Shown here: positions 55,918-64,000 of the stretch, piece by piece
Position numbering within the stretch: position 1 is the first letter of the stretch
Layout: the number at the start of each line of letters is the position of its first letter
Source: Xanthostigma xanthostigma
Taxonomy: Eukaryota > Arthropoda > Insecta > Raphidioptera > Raphidiidae
Reading direction: 5' to 3'
Assembly (NCBI GenBank): GCA_963575645.1
Contig: OY754469.1
Location: forward strand, 20,354,001 to 20,418,000
DNA: 64,000 nt
Translations under genes and position numbers: made by a program
The notes under the pieces: generated by a model
What the model was told of the DNA's origin: nothing
Seen by the model: the letters and a program-made list of their open reading frames with translations, nothing else
Database searches by the model: none

Positions 55918-57219
55918 CAGTGTAACGCTCTTTATAACGTCCTTCGTTATAACGAAAAACTCCCTATAACGTAGAAATGTTTACCATTTGGTTGGTTTAC
56001 CTTAAAATCCATACATTTTATTAATACCCTCTTTATAGCGCAACAGTCATTCTCTATTACGAAGAAATAAGTTCATATTTAGCCATCAGCAAATCTTTAC
56101 ACATTAGTACAATCAATCTGGCGAAAAAAAAATCATTTCGTATCAAAAACACCCAAAAAGGTGAAACTTGGTGAGTCGTTAGAGAATGATGAAAAAAAGG
56201 TTACCTGGCAATGGCCACCTGGTATCTGTTCAAATAGTCAAAAAAACTCAAAAATATTTTGAAATGCATTTTTCTCGAAAACTATCCATTTTACAGAAAA
56301 ATTTATTGAACAAAAAATGTAGAGGGCATCGTTATCTACAATTAATGTCATTGGTGCTATGTTGTACAACAAAAAATGTGCGCAGTAGGTGGCGCTAAAG
56401 TGCCAAAAAAAGTGTTTTTCCACTTTTTTGCCCTGAAATTTTCATTTTTCAGTTACGATTCAAATGGAAAAATTGTTCCTTTTTATTTTATAAACAACTT
56501 TTATTTCAACATTTTTTTCATACAACTTACTTTTCATACAACTTATTTTCACTTCAACAAGCTGCAGCTCTGAAACGGTAAGTTGTATGAAAAAAATGTT
56601 GAAATAAAAGTTGTTTATAAAATAAAAAGGAACAATTTTTCCATTTGAATCGTAACTGAAAAATGAAAATTTCAGGGCAAAAAAGTGGAAAAACACTTTT
56701 TTTGGCACTTTAGCGCCACCTACTGCGCACATTTTTTGTTGTACAACATAGCACCAATGACATTAATTGTAGATAACGATGCCCTCTACATTTTTTGTTC
56801 AATAAATTTTTCTGTAAAATGGATAGTTTTCGAGAAAAATGCATTTCAAAATATTTTTGAGTTTTTTTTTGACTATTTGAACAGGTATTTGAACAGGTAC
56901 CAGGTGGCCATTGCCAGGTAACCTTTTTTTCATCATTCTCTAACGACTCACCAAGTTTCACCTTTTTGGTTGGTTTTGTTGAGGTTTTTGCCAGATTGAC
57001 TGTACTACATGTAAAGAGGACGATTCTGAACCATCACCAACTATTCAACAAACATTTGATGACGCCAAAAGTCCTATTGTTTAATGAAGATGGTTCCATC
57101 ATATCTCAAGGCATAGGTGAAATTTGGTTATTTTTCTTTCTTCCCTCCATATAACGAAAACTCTTTATAACGAAAAAAATGCTCGGTCCCTTGAGATTCA
57201 TTATAAAGAGGTTACATTG
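55918..57219. mobile_element. pogo/Tigger-like element containing a giant palindrome
   Basis: cagtgtaacgctctttataa at the left and ttataaagaggttacattg at the right, TA on each side (55916-55917 and 57220-57221). Multiple (t)tataacg words near both ends fit pogo/Tigger termini. The empty site at 17449-17466 confirms a single TA target. About 57025-57083 reads as a short coding-like tail (SEPSPTIQQTFDDAKSPIV, then stop), possibly the last codons of a lost transposase. The middle is occupied by the palindrome at 56153-56969. Confidence 0.85.
56153..56969. mobile_element. Near-perfect palindrome, about 380-bp arms
   Basis: Arms 56153-56530 and 56578-56969 are inverted copies around a 47-bp spacer; the right arm carries an extra gtatttgaacag-type duplication. 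Landmarks gtgaaacttggtgagtcgtt, gcgcagtaggtggcgctaaa and atggaaaaattgttcc each have complements opposite. Weaker symmetry (gtacaatcaatctggc with gccagattgactgtac) extends to about 56090 and 57022. Mirror-image open frames on both strands are products of the palindrome. Confidence 0.85.
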
Positions 57220-57290
57220 TATTTAGAATGAACCTTCAGGATGAACATAGGCTGCTATATTATCGCGTTAAACAAACGAATTCTAAAACA

Positions 57291-57939
57291 GCAATAATAA
57301 CACTAAACTACTTTGTTGACAAAATATTTATATCTCACACTGCCGCCGCCTCCAGTGTCGTCTCGTTGCAATAATAATTCAGAGATTTGATACGTAACCT
57401 CCTATTATTTCACCATATCTGAAACTGCTTTTTACCGCGTAGTATAGTTTGGTACCGGAGGTTTCTGGACGTGCAAGGTGTACGTGCGGATAGATGTTTA
57501 TATTGATTGTGACATGTTATTACACCAAAGACTTGCAATTCGCCACCAATAGCTTGTCAAATAAGATAAATTACATTAGCAAATTACTGTACGCTCTGGT
57601 TTAATGCGATCGAACGTATAATAACTATCAGGGTCACACATATACAGAGATTTACGTGACCCTCCGCGCACAAATAATTAATCTATTTATCACTTTGTAT
57701 AGACGCGGAGACCGATTTATTTCTCACAGAACACTTTGCTGTTTTGCGTGAGATTATGGTGAGATTCGGTAAAGAAAAATTGTGGTTTATAAATGCTGGT
57801 TTCATGTGACATTATGTTGAAACGAGTGACCCGCGAGCTTTAAGTCATGCAAGTCATATTAGCATTACGTTCGAGATACATGCTACATTTGTTGCTCGTA
57901 CGTTTTATAAAATAGCTGATGTTAACTTTACAATGAGCA
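57291..57939. other. No gene; inverted family A piece at 57825-57925
   Basis: gagtgacccgcgagctttaa, attacgttcgagatac and cgttttataaaatagctgat are the complement of family A text. Otherwise spacer. Confidence 0.5.
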
Positions 57940-58278
57940 TCTATATGTATAAAATTCTCGTGTCACAATTTTGGCCGCGCTAATCTCCGAAACCATTGAA
58001 TCGATTTTAATGAACTTTTGTAAATGTGTTTTATTTGATGCAACTTACGCTATAGGATAGTTTTTATTAAATATGTTGTTCAAAATTACGGTGTTTTATC
58101 AAAAAAAAAAAGTTTTAGTAACATGTAACGACATCTGAAAGAATTTGCTCGAAGCTATTAGTTCAGAAGCAAATAGGCAGAATTGGCTCAAAGCTGTACA
58201 ATTGCCGGGCCGAATACGAAATAAATTTTGGAGAATTATATCTATCACACCCGGGTGAAACCGGGACGGACCGTTAGT
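57940..58278 (+). mobile_element. Helitron-like element, third subfamily
   Basis: Starts tctatatgtataaaattctc, continues with gccgcgctaatctccgaaac and gctcgaagctattagttcag, and ends cacccgggtgaaaccgggac, ggaccgttagt. Opposite-strand relative at 34249-34560. Confidence 0.65.
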
Positions 58279-58340
58279 ATATTTATATATCTGACAGTTG
58301 AATGTTTGGCCATATCGGAACTTTTTTGAATTGTGTACGA

Positions 58341-58590
58341 CAGTGTTTTTCAATCTTTTTCATGGCGCGACCCTCTTAGTATGAAAAAATATTTTGGGAC
58401 CCACTACCCTCCGCTATTCCAAATGACCTTTTTGCAAAAATGAACGACCTTTAACAAATTTTAAAATAGCAATGACCTTTTTGCAGAAATGACCTGTTTT
58501 TTATAAACCAAATTATGAATTAAAACCACCGCCGTACGACATTTTTCTATTTTTACTGAAGCTTCGCGACCCACACTTTTAAAAACACTG
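58341..58590. mobile_element. hAT-type MITE
   Basis: cagtgtttttcaatcttttt at the left, ttttaaaaacactg at the right, with gcgcgaccc and tcgcgacccaca inside each end, the pattern of many hAT/Charlie-type ends. Flanks gtgtacga and gtttacaa match at 6 of 8. Confidence 0.75.
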
Positions 58591-58599
58591 GTTTACAAA

Positions 58600-59311
58600 G
58601 ATATGTCTACTTACCTGCGCCCCTGTGCTCATTTGTTTTAAATGGTAACTGACAGGTCGCTTTTGGAAATTATTATTGGATCGGTAAATCGCATTTTTCA
58701 ATTGGTTAATTTCACTACCGCTATTCAGGCATGAAAAGGATCTATTTTATGGGCGGGGTGTGCAAAAAAATTATAAAGGTAAAACCTGACTCCACAAAAA
58801 TGAATATTATTATATGGAAGAAAACTGGTCGGAAAACCTTAATATGCAGTTGGTGGGGATGTAATTTGTCTCCTTCTTTATTTTTTTTTTTTTTTTGATG
58901 GATCCCACCTGCTGTCTGTTGATGTTTTCTGATCTGTTTTCTTCTTTTTATTTAGTTTCATTTTTTTTAAGTCAAATTTTTTATTTTTTAAAATAATTAA
59001 TATTTATTTTTTCTTTTATGTAGTTGTAATTTTTAGGTGGTTGCATTATTTCTTTTTTTAATATTTCAATTTTTTGCGTACTGACAACATGGCGTCTAGC
59101 GTTATACCCAGTGTCACTCTTGAGACTACGACTAATCAATCGACACCTCATTTATCAGAATCCATCAGACCTTAATGCTGTCGTTTAGGTTCTGACAATA
59201 TGTACTAAATCATTAGTTTTACGATCGCTGTCCAGGCATGAAAAGCAGCTGTTTATAATTATGTAGATTTTCAAAATATATAATTTAGGAACCTATTACT
59301 GTGCGATCGGC
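58600..59311. other. No gene; family A pieces at 58720-58775 and 59222-59270
   Basis: ttcaggcatgaaaaggatct, attttatgggcggggtgtgc, and tgtccaggcatgaaaagcag belong to family A. A T-rich tract at 58880-58900 has no associated LINE frame. Confidence 0.5.
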
Positions 59312-59806
59312 GAAAGAAGACCGGTGGGGAAAGGGCAAGAAGTCGTTGATGTGTTCCCAAATTATCGGAATTCATAGGCGGCGCATAGCAAGGCATGCAA
59401 ACAATGTATAGCTTTAAATTTTAAGGCATTATTTTGAGCCTCTAACTCGCACATTTTAATTACATTCGCTATGAGCTCCCTAGCGCCACTTCTAACTGTT
59501 TTTCCCTTTTTACTTTCCATTTTGATGATATTCAGACAACACCCCTCAACTTAGTCCGTGAACGCACACCTATGTACTGTCTGGTGTATGATTTTTTTGT
59601 ACTGTTAGCAAGTGTCGCTGTGTAGTCGTACAGCTATGGCAATAGTACAATTATCGCGATACGACAATTGCGACACGTTTGGTCGACTGGACTCCCTTAT
59701 TGCATAGAAGCGGTTCCAGGATCATTACCTTTTACTAATATAAAATACATGTGCGCTCTTCTGCAATAAGGTCATAGGACTACATTCCATAGACCGGTCT
59801 TCTTTT
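59312..59806. mobile_element. Inverted-repeat element, about 14-bp ends
   Basis: gaaagaagaccggt at 59312 faces accggtcttctttt ending at 59806. No matching target duplication; interior unrecognised, GC somewhat higher than the flanks. Confidence 0.45.
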
Positions 59807-60098
59807 AAAAATCCAACAGTAGTTTCGTTGGCTTGTCATCACCTATAATATGAAATAACAGATTGAAAATAAAAATTTTAAATACTGTTTAACAATATAT
59901 TGATAAAATAACATGTTTTACATTTCAAATGTCGGATGTAGAAGATTAAAATATGAAAATACTGAAATATCAAATTGTCTCCGGTATAGGCAGTATTTAT
60001 AGAAATACAGATAGATTTACCGTCCTCACTTCAAAAATACTGCAACTTGCCTGTTTCTCAATTGTACCTATCCCACTTTTTTATTATATAAGTATGTA

Positions 60099-60507
60099 CA
60101 GTCGAACCTGGATAAGCAAGAGTTCAAGGGACCGCGATCTCTTTTTCGCTTATGGAGGTTTTTCACTAACCCGAGTTTCTAGCTTATAAATGTACAGGAG
60201 TGGCCTTTCTCACTTATATAGAGGTCTATAAAGTTACAGCAAAAAAAAAACTATGATACAAAAACAATATTAGTTAGTTTAGCTATTTATGTATACTCAT
60301 TCTTAAATTTCGAAATTTCGTAGAACTATTAATACGTTTGACTATCGCTAATAGAGGTACAGGCAAGTAGTAGTCTCAGTTATAGAGGTCCATGAGTGAA
60401 AAACGTCTTTTTCTTATATAGGTTTTTGTTTCCCACTTATAGATTTTATTACTCTCGCTTAGAGAGATTTCTCGCTTACCCAGTTCTCCCTCACTCAGGT
60501 TTGACTG
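60099..60507. mobile_element. TA-flanked pogo/Tc1-mariner-type MITE
   Basis: cagtcgaacctggataagc at the left and ctcaggtttgactg at the right, TA on both sides (60097-60098 and 60508-60509). Many cttat(a/t)gagg-type words near both ends mimic the tandem subterminal sites of pogo-like elements. No coding frame. Confidence 0.8.
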
Positions 60508-60509
60508 TA

Positions 60510-60838
60510 TTATGTAACTGCAAGGTTAAAAAGTTCGCTCTAAACTAAAAATATGTATTGAAAATCGGGATAAAAATTCAAATCTCGTAAATTCCGAACC
60601 CTGAAAGGACGTCGGTAAAGAAATCATGCAACCCCTATAAAAATACCTTATAAAGAAGCTTACATTATACATACGTTCATGTAGGTACGTATAGTACGTA
60701 GGTACTACGTATGAAAGAAAAGAAAATGATTTATAGGTTTTTTCTGCACGCAGTGTATGTGTATTGTGTTACGTACATTACACGTACGATGGCCGTAGTA
60801 AATAAAAACAATCCATTTGATTGTATACAGGGCGGTTC
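60510..60838. other. No gene; local tacgta-rich patch
   Basis: 60665-60715 has several overlapping tacgta and acgtac words. No domain-bearing frame. Confidence 0.45.
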
Positions 60839-61260
60839 ATATTTTTTTATGCTAGTTTTCAGGTTGCCGTATCTCAAAAGAAATAAAGGAATCCTTATAG
60901 GATCGCTTCGTTGTCCGTCTGTCAAGCCCCTTTTTCTCAGGAACGCGTGGAGGTATCATGTTAAATTAATATCAAATACTCAGGTCTGCAATCCTTTGGA
61001 GTCTTCTAAGTTAACGCAATCATTTTTGTTCGTTTATGCAGCATATTTTTACACTCGCAAGGGAATCAAAATCTATAGGGTACTTCCCGTTCACCTAGAA
61101 TAATGAAATTTGGCAAGAAGCAATGTACAAGTAAAGGGAAAAATCGTAAATTTGTAGTTACATCACAAAGAAAATATTTTTTTATACTGACTCACTTATC
61201 AAAACCTTTGATGTTTCGGGTTAACCTATAAAATCTTGTTTGGCGCGAAAGGAGGTTGTA
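60839..61260 (+). mobile_element. Interspersed LINE-tail repeat (Zenon/CR1-like)
   Basis: gccgtatctcaaaagaaata, ggaatccttataggatcgct, ttgtccgtctgtcaag, gggtacttcccgttcaccta, gaataatgaaatttggcaa and tagttacatcacaaag are in the order of a very common insect repeat I associate with CR1-Zenon tails. Overlapping 130- and 64-codon frames are not genes. Confidence 0.6.
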
Positions 61261-61284
61261 TAGCACATGTAAAGAAAAAATCCG

Positions 61285-61680
61285 AAAATCATACATTTCT
61301 ACAATAAATAAAATTATCCAAATCTTTGATTAACGTCTGATTAGAACTCTTCAATAAATAAAATTATCGACCAATTTTTCAGACAATATATTAACAAACA
61401 ATATAAAATTAATACAATAACGTTTCGATCCGGATTTGGATCTTCTTCAGAACGGATCTAAAAATATAAAAAATAATTAATAATTATTGTATTAATTTTA
61501 TATTGTTTGTTAATATATTGTCTGAAAAATTGGTCGATAATTTTATTTATTAAATAAAATTATCGACCAGTTTTTGAATTTAACAAAAAATATAATTAAT
61601 ACATTAATGTTTAGATCCGGATTTGGTCTTTCTTCAAAACTGATCTAAAAAATATAAAAAATAATTAATATTTAATTCTA
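61285..61680 (-). mobile_element. Penelope-like repeat cluster with hammerhead-like motif
   Basis: Repeated aataaataaaattatcgacc words at 61303, 61353 and (inverted) 61530-61570. A perfect 64-bp inverted repeat (61353-61416 and 61488-61551) encloses a segment whose minus strand reads ttctgaagaagatccaaatc followed by cggatcgaaacg (61421-61455): CTGANGA and GAAA boxes separated by a GATCC/GGATC stem, as in hammerhead-type motifs of Penelope-like elements. A second, decayed copy is at 61608-61650. No reverse transcriptase frame. A 121-bp relative with a 13-bp duplication is at 4224-4344. Confidence 0.55.
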
Positions 61681-62586
61681 ATTCGCTTTATATAAAATTC
61701 TTTCAAAATTATTAAGTAGTATCAAAATATTGAAAAAATGTCTATATATGAAATAACGGTACTGAACCCTCAGGGCGCGAGTTCTACTCGCACCTGTCCG
61801 TCTTTATTTTAATTTAACTTTTCTTAAAGTACCTATGTAAGTAAAATTGACAAAAAAACGAGATCTTAAATTGAGATATAGCGATCGTCACCCTAATCTA
61901 GAATTTGGAAAATTTTGTTTCGGTCGGACACTTAATGTATGAAATCAATTTTTTTTATCGCTGACCAAGGGGCATATACTCTAAATATGATAAAAGTGAC
62001 AGATTTGAATTCGGTTAAAAGTGGATTATGTATAGTATTTGCAGATAAACCACACTGTATCATTGTATGTGAGTAGTATGTGCGACCGTCCCAATTTAAG
62101 GGGGTGGAGAAAGGGATTTGTACTTTGATAGTATTCATAGGAGTATAGATACGGCGCCTCAATGTACTATAGAGATGTTATGAATGTTTGATGAGTCCCG
62201 CAGTAAAACGTCTGTTGCGGTCTGAAGGAGTGATCGATTAACCTTTGGGTTTGTCCGATTCACCCATACGACGCCATTGAGCGTGCTGCACGCGCCTACA
62301 AGTCATCGCCGTCGTGGCGTGCGTCGTCGTCATCCTTCACGAATCCTCAGCTCTTAATTTTTTGGGATATCAAAATTACAAGGTCGAATCTCCAGATTAT
62401 GTTGTATCCTTTTTGAATTGTCGTGTTGACAAAAAAAGTGAATCTGTAGTATTCTTAACAAATGGATAACACATAATTATATACCAGATTTTGATATTTG
62501 ATGTTCTTTACTATATTGCTGCTTAAGCCAAATCAGTCTATCCGGGCGAAGATGAAACACGAGCTTGTCCGATGTACTTATATTCC
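61681..62586. other. No gene; tRNA-like B-box fragment at about 61770-61800
   Basis: gaaccctcagggcgcgagtt, ctactcgcacctgtccg resembles a tRNA T arm and acceptor (B-box-like gagttctactc). No A box found. Remainder unrecognised. Confidence 0.45.
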
Positions 62587-62662
62587 TTTTTTAGGGTTCC
62601 GTACCCGAAGGTCAAACGGGACCCTATTACTAAGCCTCCGCTGTCCGTCTGTCTGTCTGTCC

Positions 62663-62693
<31 letters not shown>

Positions 62694-62790
62694 AGCGGGC
62701 TGTATCTCAAGAACCGTAATAGGTAGAGAGTTGAAATTTTCACAGAGTATGTATTTCTATTGCCGCTAGAACAACAAATAATTAAAAAAA
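62587..62790 (+). mobile_element. 'gggttccgtaccc' interspersed repeat with (GTCT)n
   Basis: tttttagggttccgtacccg, aacgggaccctattactaag, then a gtct microsatellite (62645-62692), then ggctgtatctcaagaaccgt, gagttgaaattttcacagag. I recognise this as one of the commonest insect LINE-tail repeats. Overlapping short frames that encode Cys-Leu-Ser-Val repeats come from the microsatellite. Confidence 0.7.
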
Positions 62791-62825
62791 CCCCAAAACT
62801 CCCCAAAGAGGAGAAAATTCAGTTT

Positions 62826-63229
62826 TTTGCTTATAAGTCGCTCAATTTAAATCAGATCGTTTCGAGACCTGTCTTAAACGAAAGAGCAGAAAATTTTACA
62901 TAGATTTTGTATAACAGAATTCGTCGAAACACTTTTTTTATACAGCTTTATATAGAAATAAAATGTATAAATTCAATTTTGTCTAATCCATAGCATACAC
63001 GGGGATCGTCTGTCTTCGTTTGTTGCATACTGTACTATGGGAATTTAAAAATTGCGTATGTTTTGTCTTAAAAAAAAAGATTGGATTTGTTCAAAAACGA
63101 ATGTCATTTCAAATCTTTTGACATTAGTATTTTGTGAAATGCAACGCCTTCTGAGTTAACGATTTGAATAACTAATTTTAATTATTAGAACATATTGCTT
63201 TGACAGATGCAAACGTCATTTTTGACATT
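62826..63229 (+). mobile_element. Family F cassette, 5' block
   Basis: Inverted relative of 55060-55465 over about 400 bp (gctcaatttaaatcagatcg, tcttaaacgaaagag, gcaacgccttctgagttaac, gcaaacgtcattttt). Continues into the family F start at 63230. Confidence 0.65.
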
Positions 63230-63328
63230 TTTTACCATTCCAACACCATGGATGAGCGGAATGAAACCAAATTTTGGGAGGATATTTGATATGCAAATAT
63301 GAAGAGGCCTATTGTTTTTGAGAGACGT
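63230..63328 (+). mobile_element. Dispersed repeat family F, copy 5
   Basis: accattccaacaccatggat, gagcggaatgaaaccaaatt, then aatatgaagaggcctattg, leading into the satellite array. The middle of the family F consensus (gaggtcc to cgatacagg) is missing here. Confidence 0.6.
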
Positions 63329-63905
63329 CGGCGCAAGCGCAAAAGAAATATATATTATAATGTTGTTTTTATAAGATAATAGTATACTTTTCATAACGGC
63401 TTATTATTTTGTTTTACAGGAGTTTTGTAAAATAAATTTTTGAAAAAAATCGGCGCATGCGTAGAAGAAATATATACTATAAGGCTGGTTTTTATATAAT
63501 AACGGCATACTTTTCATAACGGTTTATTATTCTATCTATGTTTACAAAAGTTTTGTAAATTTTTTGGGAAAAATTGGCGCATGCGCAAAAGAAATATATG
63601 CAATAAAGTTGTTTTATATAATAATAGTATATATTTCATAATGGTTTAAAAGAAAGTTTTGTAAAAAGTTTTAGGGGGAAAGGCGGCGCATGCGCAAAGA
63701 GATATGTGCTATAACATTGTTTTTATATAATAATGGTATATTTTTCATAATGGTTTAATATTCTAAAGTTTTGTATTTTTTTTTTTGGGGAAATCGGCGT
63801 ATGCGCAACAGAGATATTTGCCATAACGTTGTTATTTGATATAATAGTATATTTATCAAAACTTTATATTATTTTATTCTACAAGAAATGTTTGTAAAAA
63901 AAGTG
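63329..63905 (+). repeat. Satellite of 109-124-bp units, five copies
   Basis: Unit starts (cggcgca(t/a)gcg) at 63329, 63451, 63575, 63684 and 63795, spacing 122, 124, 109 and 111 bp. Each unit continues with (a)gaaatatat..., ttttatataataat, gtatactttt-type and cataacggttta words, then a T/G-rich end. The unit equals the 3' module of family F (compare 20650-20770). The array ends about 90 bp before the window edge. Confidence 0.85.
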
Positions 63906-64000
63906 TTTATAATATAAAAACGCCGGGGTGTATTATGTAAAATTTCACGCCTTGAAATTCTTGAACTACTTGCATACTCCCACTGGTTACATATTGTTAT

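Larger units (their letters stand above)
55735..57290. mobile_element. Helitron-like subfamily 2 copies, split by a pogo-like element
   Basis: 55735-55825 holds an inverted fragment (gtctccacgagaagag ... cgcttttcgtggagac). From about 55850 a plus copy begins (tatttatactaatataaag, gaggtaatttttt), stops at accaata (55917), and resumes at 57220 with tatttagaatgaaccttcag, gatgaacataggc and attatcgcgttaaa. The unbroken relative at 17449-17466 reads caccaatatttagaat. Confidence 0.7.

Noticed and set aside
56238..56961. Several 61-90-codon frames, identical on opposite strands
   Set aside because: They are mirror images produced by the palindrome at 56153-56969.
60711..61103. 130-codon open frame
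   Set aside because: It lies across a common interspersed LINE-tail repeat and has no domain.
62640..62696. Regulatory GTCT tract
   Set aside because: A microsatellite within a repeat tail is sufficient explanation.
62498..62769. Two overlapping frames with Cys-Leu-Ser-Val repeats
   Set aside because: Translation of the (GTCT)n microsatellite within the gggttccgtaccc repeat.
1..64000. CRISPR array, operons or bacterial-type signals
   Set aside because: No regularly spaced short repeats with unique spacers; the element content is eukaryotic.

Overview
The window is AT-rich arthropod DNA, most likely from an insect; the repeats do not let me separate Lepidoptera from Hemiptera. The evidence is the transposon mix: RNase H-bearing non-LTR retrotransposons, Helitron-like repeats with TC...CTAG ends, hAT, PIF/Harbinger, pogo-like and TTAA-flanked elements, and repeats of the 'gggttccgtaccc' type common in insect genomes. 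I found no host protein gene, no intact tRNA and no rRNA. Every open frame that carries a recognisable domain lies inside a transposon.

Layout. 0-10 kb: Helitron-like copy with a hAT inside it (1.4-2.0 kb), a stack of three elements (4.1-4.9 kb), a long foldback (5.3-6.0 kb), the 3' end of a minus-strand LINE (6.2-6.6 kb) and a hAT with a perfect 8-bp duplication (7.0-7.4 kb). 10-17 kb: a 5'-truncated LINE with a 499-codon frame (RNase H plus CCHC), then short inverted-repeat elements and a 134-bp tandem duplication. 20-28 kb: inverted-repeat elements, a hAT, two TATA-flanked palindromic elements, a PIF/Harbinger element with a MADF-like frame and a hAT. 30-37 kb: a minus-strand LINE fragment, a Helitron-like element with internal tandem repeats, a second Harbinger-like element and a 1.1-kb hAT with a nested Helitron-like repeat. 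38-47 kb: three more TATA-flanked TGTTAC elements, one with an integrase-type frame (KRBA2/Ginger-like), and a 1.55-kb TTAA-flanked foldback inside a degenerate LINE. 48-64 kb: further Helitron-like repeats, hATs, a pogo-like element with a giant palindrome, Penelope-like repeats, and a satellite at the right edge grown from a dispersed repeat.

Nothing here works as a pathway. The record is one of nested, mostly non-autonomous elements whose target duplications and paralogous empty sites let their order of insertion be read. The most promising finding is a group of five palindromic elements (25597-25695, 26155-26294, 38335-39208, 43093-43575, 45830-46765). They share TGTTAC(C/G)G termini and TATA target duplications; the largest encodes an internally deleted integrase-like protein. 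Three giant hairpins (1.55 kb, 1.0 kb and 0.8 kb) are possible long double-stranded RNA sources.
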